Below, one piece after another: positions 26,070 to 34,449 of a stretch of 64,000 nt of DNA (position 1 is the stretch's first letter; every line of letters starts with the position of its first letter). The notes under the pieces are model-generated. The model was not told where the DNA came from. It made no database searches and worked only from the letters and a program-made list of their open reading frames with translations. The stretch is from Candidatus Faecalibacterium faecigallinarum (GTDB lineage Bacteria > Bacillota > Clostridia > Oscillospirales > Ruminococcaceae), in contig DWWN01000047.1 in NCBI GenBank assembly GCA_019119685.1, forward strand, positions 1 to 64,000, in the 5' to 3' direction. The translations under genes were made by a program, and so were the position numbers.

Positions 26070-26112
26070 AGTATAGCACCAATTTTTAGCACTGTCAAGC
26101 ATAGAGTGCTAA
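26070..26112 (-). promoter_or_regulatory. Sigma-A promoter with overlapping CIRCE operator, hsp20 copy 1
   Basis: The CIRCE inverted repeat TTAGCACTg-N9-GAGTGCTAA spans 26086-26112, with one mismatch in the left arm. On the minus strand its spacer holds the -35 TTGACA (26098-26093), and TATACT (26075-26070) follows at 17 bases. HrcA bound here would cover the -35. Confidence 0.92.
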
Positions 26113-26231
26113 TGTTAATTAAAAGTTCACAATTCCAAGTTTGCCGTAAAATTTCTTTTGTGTATCCGTTTGTTTTTCTACGAATACGGGATATTCTGGC
26201 ATATTTTAAGCGTATCTGCCAGCAGAAAGCG

Positions 26232-26271
26232 CAAAATGCCCCCGGAGGGCCTTGCGGTCCCCCGGGGGCAT
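26232..26271 (-). terminator. Terminator after hsp20 copy 2
   Basis: Arms 26236-26245 and 26262-26271 form a 10-bp GC-rich stem; on the minus strand a TTTT run follows. Confidence 0.75.
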
Positions 26272-26302
26272 CTCAGTGCGCTGTTTCAGCGCGCACCAGC
26301 CG

Positions 26303-26767
26303 TTACTCGATCTCGATCAAGTTCGAGTTGGCGGCGGGCAGCTCCTTCTTCTGCTCAGCATGAGGCAGCGTGATCTTCAGCACGCCATCCTCAAACTTTG
26401 CGTGGACGTCCTCTTTCTTGACGTCCTCGCCGACGTAGAAGCTGCGGGCACAGGTACCGGAGAAGCTCTCCCGGCGCACATAGCGGCCGTTCTTGTCGGT
26501 CTGGTCCTGATTGTGGCTGCGGACAGCCTGGATGGTCAGATAGCCGTTGTCCAGCTCCATCTTGACGTCCTCTTTCTTGCAGCCGGGCAGATCGACGGCG
26601 ACCTCGTAGGCGCTGCCGGTATCCTTAACGTCGGTCTTCATCATGTTGGCGCCGCGCTTACCAAAAACCTGGCGGGATTCGCGGTTCAGTTCGCGATCCA
26701 TATCCTCGAAGAACGGATCAAACCAATCGTCGAACAGATTCTCATGAAAAACAGCAGGCAGTAACAT
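26303..26767 (-). CDS. Hsp20 small heat-shock protein, copy 2
   Basis: This is a 154-residue alpha-crystallin-type chaperone nearly the same as copy 1 across the whole length, with the same N-terminal start, the LPGCKKEDVKM stretch and the GVLKITLP end motif. Differences cluster in residues 30-55 and in the C-terminal tail. The two genes look like a tandem duplication that included the promoter and CIRCE element. Mixed oligomers are possible. GGAGG lies 8 bases before ATG 26767. Confidence 0.93.
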   Translation of the reverse strand: MLLPAVFHENLFDDWFDPFFEDMDRELNRESRQVFGKRGANMMKTDVKDTGSAYEVAVDLPGCKKEDVKMELDNGYLTIQAVRSHNQDQTDKNGRYVRRESFSGTCARSFYVGEDVKKEDVHAKFEDGVLKITLPHAEQKKELPAANSNLIEIE

Positions 26768-26871
26768 AAGTCAAACCTCCAATCATGGCCCCGAAAGGGC
26801 CAACAGGTGCTTCCGGTGGGGCGGGCCCGGGGATCTTGTTCCCCGTGCCCTTTCCTCCTGGGCACGTCTAT

Positions 26872-26914
26872 ACTATAGCACCTATTTTTAGCACTGTCAA
26901 GCATAGAGTGCTAA
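26872..26914 (-). promoter_or_regulatory. Sigma-A promoter with overlapping CIRCE operator, hsp20 copy 2
   Basis: The CIRCE element spans 26888-26914 with the same single left-arm mismatch as copy 1. On the minus strand TTGACA (26900-26895) lies inside it and TATAGT (26877-26872) follows at 17 bases. Confidence 0.92.
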
Positions 26915-26981
26915 AATTAACCTTTCTATCACAGATAAGACATATTTCATGCAATTTTGCCGTTTTCGGGCCCCGCATGGC

Positions 26982-27017
26982 AAAAAAACACGCCCAGCCG
27001 CTTTGGGCTGGACGTGT
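26982..27017 (-). terminator. Terminator of the hom-thrB-aspartate kinase operon
   Basis: Arms 27017-27006 and 26999-26988 form a 12-base stem with one G-U-type mismatch, followed on the minus strand by seven T residues (26988-26982). Confidence 0.88.
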
Positions 27018-27042
27018 CCAATCAAAGTTTTGCAGGCATTCC

Positions 27043-28242
27043 TCAGTGGAACAGGCTGTCGTGGATGGCGCTGACGGCGCGGTCGGCCTCCTCGCGGTCG
27101 ATGATGCAGGAGATCTTGATCTCGCTGGTGGAGATCATATGGATGTTGATGTTGTTGTTGGCCAGCGCCTCGAACATACTGGCGGCCACGCCGCTGTGGC
27201 TCTGCATACCGGCGCCCACGATGGACACCTTGGCGTAGTCGTTGGAGCAGGTCACCTGGCTGAACTTCTCGCTCTCCCGCAGGGCGCGCAGCGCGATGGG
27301 CGCGTCGCCCTGGGAGCAGGTGAAGATCACGTCCTTCTTGCCGTCGCGGCCGGTGGACTGCAGGATGATGTCCACGTTGACCTTCTTCTGGGCCAGCATC
27401 CCGAAGATCTTAAAGCTCATGCCCGGCTCGTCGGGGACGTTCAGGATCGAAATGACGGCCACGTCGGTGTCCTTTGCAACACCCTTGATCAGCATACCTT
27501 CCATATCTTTTGCAACCTCCTTGACCACAGTGCCGGGCACCGGGTTCAGGCTGGAGAGCACCTCCAGCTCCACATTGTATTTCTTGGCCAGCTCTACGCT
27601 GCGGTTGTTCAGCACCTGGGCGCCCAGGCTCGCCAGCTCGAGCATCTCGTCAAAGGAGATCTCGGGCAGCTTGCGGGCATTGCGCACCTTGCGGGGGTCG
27701 GCGGTGTAGACGCCTTCCACATCGGTGTAGATCTGGCACCGGTCGGCGTGCAGGGCGGCCGCGATGGCCACCGCGCTGGTGTCCGAGCCGCCGCGGCCCA
27801 GGGTGGTGATGTCGTCCAGCTTGTTGATGCCCTGGAAGCCCGCCACCACTACGATGCGGTTGCGCTCCAGCTCGGATGCGATGCGCTCCACGTCCATCCG
27901 CTTGATGCGGGCCTTGGTGTAAGCCCGGTCGGTGTGGAAGCCCGCCTGCCAGCCGGTCAGGCTGGTGGCATGGCAGCCGATCTCGTTCAGGGCCATGGCC
28001 AGCAGGGCAATGCTGATCTGCTCGCCGGTGGCCAGCAGCATATCCATCTCCCGGGCGGAGGGGTTGTGGGTGATCTCCGCCGCCTTTGCGATCAGGTCGT
28101 CGGTGGTGTCGCCCTGGGCGGATACCACGACCACCACGTCGTTGCCCGCGTTGTGGGTCTGCGCTACGATGCGCGCCACGTTGAAAATACGCTCGCGGTC
28201 CCGGACCGATGAGCCGCCGAACTTTTGTACGATCAACGCCAT
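27043..28242 (-). CDS. Aspartate kinase
   Basis: This is a 399-residue monofunctional aspartokinase. It begins with the ATP-site motif VQKFGGSSV, carries TTLGRGGSDTSAVA in the kinase domain, and ends in two ACT domains (about residues 265-399) for feedback control. It makes aspartyl-phosphate, the first step to Lys, Met, Thr and Ile. An internal start before the ACT region, as in Bacillus LysC, is possible but not shown. GAGGAG precedes ATG 28242. Being last in an operon with hom and thrB suggests threonine-linked regulation (inference). Confidence 0.93.
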   Translation of the reverse strand: MALIVQKFGGSSVRDRERIFNVARIVAQTHNAGNDVVVVVSAQGDTTDDLIAKAAEITHNPSAREMDMLLATGEQISIALLAMALNEIGCHATSLTGWQAGFHTDRAYTKARIKRMDVERIASELERNRIVVVAGFQGINKLDDITTLGRGGSDTSAVAIAAALHADRCQIYTDVEGVYTADPRKVRNARKLPEISFDEMLELASLGAQVLNNRSVELAKKYNVELEVLSSLNPVPGTVVKEVAKDMEGMLIKGVAKDTDVAVISILNVPDEPGMSFKIFGMLAQKKVNVDIILQSTGRDGKKDVIFTCSQGDAPIALRALRESEKFSQVTCSNDYAKVSIVGAGMQSHSGVAASMFEALANNNINIHMISTSEIKISCIIDREEADRAVSAIHDSLFH

Positions 28243-28315
28243 ATACTTGTCACTCTCCTCTTTCGCTATCCTCTATAACCAGAGGGTGAAGGTGCAAAAC
28301 GTCCCTGTTCCTCTG

Positions 28316-29221
28316 TCATTCAACCGTCGCGCCGGCGTTGTCCGCGTCCAGGCGCAGCAGTGTAAATGCTTCACATCCGTCCAGGCCTTCGAGGGCCACC
28401 AGGCCCTGTTCCAGCCTCTGATAAAATTCCTCTGCCCCGTCGCGCTCGGCCACCGCCATCACGGTGCTGCCCGCGCCCGACACATAGACCGCCAGGGCTC
28501 CGCACTCCTTTGCCAGGGCAAACACTTCCTTCGAGCCGGGCATCAGGGGGATGCGGTAGGGCTGGTGCAGCTTATCCTCGGTGGCGATGGGCAGCAGGTC
28601 ATGCCGGCCGTCGCAGAAGGCCGCCGGCAGCAGCGCCGCCCGGGACAGGTTGTAGACCGCGTCCTTGTGGGGGATCTGCCCCGGCAGGGCGGCGCGGGCC
28701 GCCTCGGTCAGCAGTTTGTAGTCGGGCACCACCGCCGCAAAGCAGAGGCTGGGGTCCACTTCCCGCTTGACCGAATACACTTCCCCACCCTCAAAGACGC
28801 TGGTGGTCAGCCCGCCCAGCAGGGCCGGGGCCACGTTGTCGGGGTGGCCCTCGATGGCGGTGGCCAGGGTCAGCAGCTCCTGAGTGTTGAGCACGTCCCC
28901 CAGCATCCGGTTGGCCCCCAGCAGGCCGGCGATGATGCAGGCCGACGAGGAGCCCAGGCCCCGCGCCATGGGGATGGGGTTGGTCTGGACGATCTTCAAA
29001 GGCGGGATGCGCTTGCCCACCCGGTCGAACAGGCTCTTGGCCGAGCGGTAGATCAGGTTGGACTCGCCCCGAGGGATGCGAGTGCCGTCCGCCGCCGAGA
29101 TGTCCAGCTTGTCGCTCTCCTCAAAGGTGGCGGTGTTGTACAGGGTGACTGCCAGGCCCACCGCGTCGAAGCCGGAGCCCACGTTGGCGCTGGTGGCCGG
29201 GACCGAAACTTTGATCTTCAT
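28316..29221 (-). CDS. thrB: Homoserine kinase
   Basis: This is a 301-residue GHMP kinase. It has the N-terminal PATSANVGSGFDAVG motif and the ATP loop MARGLGSSSAC, and the usual length. It phosphorylates homoserine on the way to threonine. GGAGG lies 6 bases before ATG 29221, and the gene starts 11 bases after hom ends. No thrC is in the window. Confidence 0.95.
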   Translation of the reverse strand: MKIKVSVPATSANVGSGFDAVGLAVTLYNTATFEESDKLDISAADGTRIPRGESNLIYRSAKSLFDRVGKRIPPLKIVQTNPIPMARGLGSSSACIIAGLLGANRMLGDVLNTQELLTLATAIEGHPDNVAPALLGGLTTSVFEGGEVYSVKREVDPSLCFAAVVPDYKLLTEAARAALPGQIPHKDAVYNLSRAALLPAAFCDGRHDLLPIATEDKLHQPYRIPLMPGSKEVFALAKECGALAVYVSGAGSTVMAVAERDGAEEFYQRLEQGLVALEGLDGCEAFTLLRLDADNAGATVE

Positions 29222-29232
29222 GGCGCCCTCCT

Positions 29233-30468
29233 TCAGTCGTCCGCAGGCAGGCGGCGCAGCACCAGCTTGACGCTGCCCCCCACCGCCTCGATCTTGCGGG
29301 CTGCCGCTTCCAGGGCGGCGGCATCCGCCTGCCCGATCATATAAGCGCAGCCGTCATAGTGCTCGGCCACCAGCTGGCCGGGGCCATAGATGGCTTCCAC
29401 CACAGCGGGGGCAGCCCCCTCCACACGCACATAGTATGCCGCCGGGGCCGGGTCGGTGAGCATCCCTTCGGCGGGCTCGGCCGGCTGCCAGAACAGGCTG
29501 TCGTGCATCTTCACCCCGTGTTTGAGGGCGTCCACCACATCGGCCACCACGGCGCTGGCGGTGGGCAGCTTGCCCGCGCCCTTGCCGTAAAAGACCACGT
29601 CGCCCAGCATATCGCCCTTGACCTTGACGGCGTTGAACACGTCGTCCACGCCGGCCAGCTGGTTCTCGTGGGGCACCAGGCAGGGCTCCACCCCTGCGGC
29701 CACACCGCCGCCGGGCAGCAGCTTCATCCAGGCAATCAGCTTGATGACGCAGCCCAGCTTGGCCGCGGCCTGGACGTCGGCCACCGTGATGTCACGGATG
29801 CCCCGGGTGGGGATGTTCTGGGGGTAGATGTGGTGCCCGCAGACCAGCGACGCCAGAATGGCGATCTTGCGGCAGGCGTCCCGGCCGTCCACATCGTCGC
29901 CGGGGTCCTTGGTCTCGGCGTAGCCCAGCTGCTGGGCGATCTTCAAAGCCTCGTCAAAGCCCATGTTCTCCCGGGCCATCTTGGTCAGCATGAAGTTGGT
30001 GGTGCCGTTGACGATGCCCTCCACCTCGGTGATGACGTTGGCCGCCAGGCACTGGTGCATCGGGGTGATGATGGGGGTGCCGCCCCCCACCGACGCCTCG
30101 AACAGAAACGCACAGTTGTGGCTCTTGGCCAGGGCCAGCAGCTCGGCGCCGTAGGTGGCCACCATCTCCTTGTTGGAGGTGCAGACGCTGCGGCCGCTCT
30201 CCAAAGCCTGCCGCACATAGGGGTAGGCAAAGCGGGTGCCGCCGATGGTCTCCACCACCACCTTGACCTCGGGGTCGGCGAGGATGACGTCGATGTTCTT
30301 GACGAACAGATGGGCGTCGGGCCGGTCCGAGAAATCCCGCACGTCCAGGATATACTTCACTTCCACCGGTTCGCCGGCACGGCGGGCAACGCTCGCCGCG
30401 TTCCGGTTCAGGACCTCATACACGCCGCTGCCCACGGTGCCAAAGCCCAAAATTGCGATCTTTGCCAT
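29233..30468 (-). CDS. hom: Homoserine dehydrogenase
   Basis: This is a 411-residue enzyme with an N-terminal NAD(P) Rossmann motif (GFGTVGSGV, residues 8-16), the catalytic-domain stretch GIVNGTTNFML and the lysine-containing GYAETKDPGDDVDG. A C-terminal ACT domain (about residues 330-405) gives threonine feedback. It reduces aspartate semialdehyde to homoserine. GAGGAG precedes ATG 30468. It lies 34 bases after the ACT-domain gene. Confidence 0.95.
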   Translation of the reverse strand: MAKIAILGFGTVGSGVYEVLNRNAASVARRAGEPVEVKYILDVRDFSDRPDAHLFVKNIDVILADPEVKVVVETIGGTRFAYPYVRQALESGRSVCTSNKEMVATYGAELLALAKSHNCAFLFEASVGGGTPIITPMHQCLAANVITEVEGIVNGTTNFMLTKMARENMGFDEALKIAQQLGYAETKDPGDDVDGRDACRKIAILASLVCGHHIYPQNIPTRGIRDITVADVQAAAKLGCVIKLIAWMKLLPGGGVAAGVEPCLVPHENQLAGVDDVFNAVKVKGDMLGDVVFYGKGAGKLPTASAVVADVVDALKHGVKMHDSLFWQPAEPAEGMLTDPAPAAYYVRVEGAAPAVVEAIYGPGQLVAEHYDGCAYMIGQADAAALEAAARKIEAVGGSVKLVLRRLPADD

Positions 30469-30502
30469 AGTCTCCTCGCTCCTATCCTTTCAGAAATGTG
30501 CC

Positions 30503-30943
30503 TTACGCATCGTAGCTCAGCCGGACCCCCACCACCGTACTCTGCCTGGAGAGCATGGCGGCCAGCTCGTCGGGGGACATCTGCATGGTGTCGGTGCGGA
30601 TGGTCACCGCCACCTGGGCGGTGCCGTTTTCCGGCGTGGCCTGGTTGATGGTGACGATGCTGGCCCCGGCGCTGCTGATGCCGGCCAGCAGGCTTTGCAG
30701 CGCGCCGGTCTGATCCCGCAGGGTGGCCATGACGGTGATCAGCTCCCGCCCGTTTTCCGAATCAAAGATGCAGTCCTTGTATTTGTAATAGGCGCTGCGG
30801 GACAGCCCCACCGCCCGTGTGGCGGCCGAAATGTTCCGTGCCTGGCCGCTGGCCAGCAGCTCCTTGGCCCGGATGACTTTCAAAAAGACTTCCGGCAGCA
30901 CCTGCGCGTCCACAAGATAAAATCGGCGCTCCAACTTGTTCAC
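30503..30943 (-). CDS. UPF0735/PheB-type ACT domain protein
   Basis: This is a 146-residue protein. The N-terminal part (FYLVDAQVLPEVFLKVIRAK...GLSRSAYYKYKD) matches the UPF0735 family, with a predicted helix-turn-helix; residues about 68-145 form an ACT domain that binds an amino acid. It heads the hom-thrB-aspartate kinase operon, as often seen in Firmicutes, so a regulatory role in aspartate-family synthesis is likely. The GTG at 30943 is used because the family begins there; its ribosome site is weak (GAGAG), and a TTG three codons later is an alternative. Confidence 0.82.
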   Translation of the reverse strand: MNKLERRFYLVDAQVLPEVFLKVIRAKELLASGQARNISAATRAVGLSRSAYYKYKDCIFDSENGRELITVMATLRDQTGALQSLLAGISSAGASIVTINQATPENGTAQVAVTIRTDTMQMSPDELAAMLSRQSTVVGVRLSYDA

Positions 30944-30973
30944 CTCTCAAGCACAACTGTATTCACGGGAAAT

Positions 30974-31018
30974 ATAATAGCATCCGCCCTCCCGCATTGC
31001 AAGAGGGCGGATGCTATT
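30974..31018 (-). promoter_or_regulatory. Promoter of the ACT-hom operon inside a perfect hairpin
   Basis: On the minus strand TTGCAA (31002-30997), 17 bases, then TATTAT (30979-30974) preceded by TGC. The same bases form a stem of about 15 bp (30976-30990 with 31004-31018) with TTGCAA in the loop. The hairpin may also stop the upstream PBP transcript, though its T-run is poor. Confidence 0.7.
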
Positions 31019-31180
31019 TTGGCAGTTTCGACAGTTTTTCCACGGGACGCGGCGCTTCTGTTGCCGAAAGTGCAATACACAAAAGCGCCTTTTGGGGGCG
31101 GCCGCCGCGGCCGGACTGTCCGCCTGGGGCAGCACACTGTCTCTGTCCCGCGGATGCAGGCCCGGGCCTCAGGGCGCCGC

Positions 31181-33724
31181 TCAGTCGGTGATGACGCCTT
31201 CGGTGTCCACCTGGCTGGAGACGATGCCGCCGCTGTGGTCGTAGTTGCAGGTGGCGGGCAGGTCGTCGGCCTTGTAGTAGCCGGTGGCGCGGCCGGGGCA
31301 GCCCGGGCCGGCCAGCAGGCCGCTCTGGGTGCAGTAGGAGCGCTGGACCACGCCTTCCGCCATGGGGAATTCCCTGGTCTCATACCCCTCCTGGACGGTG
31401 TTCATCAGGGCCCGCCACGCTTCGACGCAGGTGCGGGTCCTGGCCTGGCTGCCCAGGGTCAGGGTCATGTCGTAGGGGGAGTCGTAACCCCACCAGACGG
31501 CGGTCACATAGTATGGGGTGCCGCCCACGAACGACAGGTCGCGCTCGTCGGTGGCGGTACCCGTCTTGCCGAAGGACCGCATATTGCCCGCCGTGGGGTA
31601 CCGGCCGCCCGCCGTGCCCACGCTGCTGTACAGGACGTTCTGCAGCAGCTGGTTCATGATGGAGGCGGTCTGGGGGGTCAGGGCCTGGTAGCTGGTGGCG
31701 TTGTTTTCCAGATAGATGTTGCCGTCCCGGTCCAGCACACGGGTGTAAAGGTGGGGGGTGGTGTACTGGCCGTCGTAGAAGATCTGGAACGCCGCCGCCA
31801 GGTCCATGGGTGTGACGCCGTGGGTCTGGCTGCCCATGACCAGGGGGGCAAGGCCCACATCGTTGACCGGGTCAAGGGTGTCCAGCTGCAGGGTGTTGTA
31901 AAGGAAGTTGAAGATGGTGTTCGCCCCCACCAGGTCGCCCACCCGGGCGGCGATGGTGTTCAGGGAGCGGGCCAGGCCGTTCCACAGGGGGACGTCGGTA
32001 TTGTCGCCGTAGTTGCCGCCGTAGTTCTTGGGCCAGCTGCGCCAGGCGTTGGGGTAGGCCCGCAGCGCCTCGTCCGACAGGCCCGACAGGCCGTTGCGGC
32101 GGCAGTAGTCATCGTCCCGGATCACCATGTCGCTCTTCAGGTAGAGGGGGGAGTTGTTCAGCATGGTGGACCAGTTGACCAGCCCGTACTCGATGCCCAG
32201 CGCGTAGGCGCCGATGGGCTTGATGGCTGAGCCGGTCTGCCTTGTCACGCTGTAGGCGCGGTTCAACGTCAGGTCGCGGGTCTTTTCGCCCAGGCCGCCC
32301 ACCATGGCCACCACGTTGCCGTCGTAGTCCAGTGTGACCATGGCGGCCTGGGTGCGCACGTTGCGGTAATAGGTGACGGTGCCGTCCTCCGCCGTGGTGG
32401 TCTTGAGGGTGCCGTCGGCGTTGTAGACGGGCACGTCGTCCTCCGACAGGCTGGACACCGGTTCTTCGTGCCAGCCAGCCGGGAAGTACTGGTCGTTCGT
32501 GTTGAGCATCAGCTCTTCCATCTGGGCCTGGATCTTGGGGTTGACGGTGGCCTCGATGGTAAAGCCGCCGGTGTACAGCATCTGCTGGGCCGCGGACTCG
32601 GTGATGCCCTCCTTCTCCATGATGTCCTGCACCACTTCCTCAAAGAGGGCGTCGGTGAAGTAGGAGTTGTTGGTGGCGGTGGTCCTGGAGGTGTCCTCCT
32701 CGGCCAGGACCAGCGGCTGGGCCGCGGCGTCGCGGTATACCTCCTCCGAGATGACCCCTTCCTGCCACATATTATAAAGGATATAGTTGCGGCGGTTGAT
32801 GAGGTTCTCGGGGTTGGTGCGGGGGTTGTAGTTGGTGGGGTTTTTGGTGATGGAGGCAATGGTCGCGCATTCCCACAGGGTCAGCTGGCTGACCTCCTTG
32901 CCAAAATATTCCAGCGAGGCCGTCTGCACGCCCTGGATGGTGCCGGTAAAGCTGATGGTGTTCAGGTAGGCTTCCAGGATGGTCTCCTTGGAGTAGTTGC
33001 GGTAGAGGGTATAGGCGCGGTAGATCTCGCGCAGCTTGCGCAGCGCGCCCTCGATGCCGCTGGCGCTGTCGTCATCGGTCAGGTTCTTGATGAGCTGCTG
33101 CTCGATGGTGGACGCGCCCTGCTTGGAGCTGTAGATGGGCACGATATACTCGTTGATCATCGCGCCCACCGTCCGCTTGAGGTTGAAGCCGGGCTCCGAG
33201 TAAAAGTCCTTGTCCTCGGTGCAGATAAAGGCGTACTGCAGATACTGGGGGATCTGTTCCAGGTCCACCCACATCCGGTGGCTGTTGGAGGAGCGCAGGG
33301 TGGCGTATTCGATCTGCGCGCCGGTGTCGGGGTCGGTGGCCACCACCACGCTGGACTGGCTCAGCTCGATCTGGTCCAGGTTGAGCAGGTCGCCGTCGTT
33401 GGCCGTGGCCTGCACCACATAAAACACCATGCACACCGCCAGCGCGCACCCCGCCATCACCCCCACGCAGAACAGGGTGGCAAAGATGCGGAAGAGCGCC
33501 CGCAGGACCGGATGCTTTGGCTTTTCCTTTTCAGGCTTTTGCTTTTTGGGGCCGCGGCCGCCCTGGGGTGCGCCGGCATGGCCTGTCCCCCGGCCGCCGC
33601 CGGAGGACGGGGGCGGCGCGGACTCCCGTCTGCTGCGGGTGGTGTCCACCATGCGGTGCCGCGGCGCCGCGGCGCTGTGAGCACCCGCGCCGTCGCTGCG
33701 GTGGATGCGCCTCATTTCATTCAT
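31181..33724 (-). CDS. Class A penicillin-binding protein (glycosyltransferase-transpeptidase)
   Basis: This is an 847-residue bifunctional PBP. It has a basic, proline/glycine-rich cytosolic tail of about 70 residues, one transmembrane segment near 80-105, a GT51 domain with catalytic glutamate in TEDKDF and the motif GASTIEQQLIKNL, and a transpeptidase domain with SxxK (SAIK), SxN (SLN) and KTG (FGKTGTATDERD). It makes and cross-links peptidoglycan. ATG 33724 gives the expected tail, but GGAGG lies about 14 bases upstream, longer than usual. Confidence 0.92.
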   Translation of the reverse strand: MNEMRRIHRSDGAGAHSAAAPRHRMVDTTRSRRESAPPPSSGGGRGTGHAGAPQGGRGPKKQKPEKEKPKHPVLRALFRIFATLFCVGVMAGCALAVCMVFYVVQATANDGDLLNLDQIELSQSSVVVATDPDTGAQIEYATLRSSNSHRMWVDLEQIPQYLQYAFICTEDKDFYSEPGFNLKRTVGAMINEYIVPIYSSKQGASTIEQQLIKNLTDDDSASGIEGALRKLREIYRAYTLYRNYSKETILEAYLNTISFTGTIQGVQTASLEYFGKEVSQLTLWECATIASITKNPTNYNPRTNPENLINRRNYILYNMWQEGVISEEVYRDAAAQPLVLAEEDTSRTTATNNSYFTDALFEEVVQDIMEKEGITESAAQQMLYTGGFTIEATVNPKIQAQMEELMLNTNDQYFPAGWHEEPVSSLSEDDVPVYNADGTLKTTTAEDGTVTYYRNVRTQAAMVTLDYDGNVVAMVGGLGEKTRDLTLNRAYSVTRQTGSAIKPIGAYALGIEYGLVNWSTMLNNSPLYLKSDMVIRDDDYCRRNGLSGLSDEALRAYPNAWRSWPKNYGGNYGDNTDVPLWNGLARSLNTIAARVGDLVGANTIFNFLYNTLQLDTLDPVNDVGLAPLVMGSQTHGVTPMDLAAAFQIFYDGQYTTPHLYTRVLDRDGNIYLENNATSYQALTPQTASIMNQLLQNVLYSSVGTAGGRYPTAGNMRSFGKTGTATDERDLSFVGGTPYYVTAVWWGYDSPYDMTLTLGSQARTRTCVEAWRALMNTVQEGYETREFPMAEGVVQRSYCTQSGLLAGPGCPGRATGYYKADDLPATCNYDHSGGIVSSQVDTEGVITD

Positions 33725-33855
33725 AGCGAAGCAGATCGCCTCCTTCAAAACAAAACCGTTGTGCTTCCTGCCTTGTGATCCTTCCCCACGCTGCCGGGCG
33801 GTCAAAGCGCGGGCGCACACAGTCCGGGCTCAGGTTCAAATTCCGATACTTGGTT

Positions 33856-33884
33856 ATTATAGCACACTTGCCCCCGGAAAGTAC
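33856..33884 (-). promoter_or_regulatory. Promoter of the PBP gene
   Basis: On the minus strand TATAAT (33861-33856) is preceded by GTGTGC, an extended -10; the -35 region is weak. Confidence 0.6.
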
Positions 33885-33977
33885 AGCGTCCCGGGGTGAA
33901 ATTTGGCCTTTATTTGGCGTTGATTGTGTGAAAACCGCCCTTTTCGTCCATACTATCACAGAAAGGAGCCCGGCTTT

Positions 33978-34370
33978 ATGCGTAAATTGTGGTATTTTCT
34001 CTTTTACGGCCTGTGTGCCTTTACCATCGCTTTCAGCCTGTACTGGATGGCCGCCGTCCCGCCGCGGGCCGCCCGGCCGGGGCCCGCTTCCAGCGCCGGC
34101 AGCGGCAGCCAGAGCAGCAGCCCCTCCCTGCGGGCGGGCGCGGCGCTGTCCGGCGTGCCGGAAGGTGAAGAAGGCTACTACCTCTGCGATGAGGGCGGGC
34201 GGCTTTCGGTCTACCGCTGCGACGCCGGCGGCACCCCCCGCCAACTGCTGGAACGCACCGACATCTATGTCAACCTCCTGCCCGAGGCCGACGCCCTGCG
34301 CTATAAATCCGGCTACTACGTCTGGAGCCGCCAGGAACTGGAAACTCTGCTGGAGGACCTGGGCGCCTGA
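33978..34370 (+). CDS. Membrane-anchored protein with BofC C-terminal-like domain
   Basis: This is a 130-residue protein. A hydrophobic anchor covers residues 4-23, then a Pro/Ser/Gly-rich linker to about residue 60, then a domain with the pattern of the BofC C-terminal domain: YYLCDEGGRLSVYRC, TDIYVNLLPEAD, and an ending ELETLLEDLGA. BofC controls the sigma-K checkpoint in Bacillus spores, but BofC-like domains also occur in non-sporing Firmicutes. The family call is from pattern recognition only. AAAGGAG lies 9 bases before ATG 33978. It is divergent from the PBP gene. Confidence 0.6.
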   Translation: MRKLWYFLFYGLCAFTIAFSLYWMAAVPPRAARPGPASSAGSGSQSSSPSLRAGAALSGVPEGEEGYYLCDEGGRLSVYRCDAGGTPRQLLERTDIYVNLLPEADALRYKSGYYVWSRQELETLLEDLGA

Positions 34371-34382
34371 CCGGCCGTCCAG

Positions 34383-34411
34383 TTGACAGCCCGGCCTTGT
34401 TAGGTTATACT
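34383..34411 (+). promoter_or_regulatory. Sigma-A promoter of the SDR gene
   Basis: TTGACA (34383-34388), 17 bases, then TATACT (34406-34411). Confidence 0.85.
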
Positions 34412-34449
34412 GACTGAAAGTATCTTCAACAAGACAGGAGGGGCTTTCC

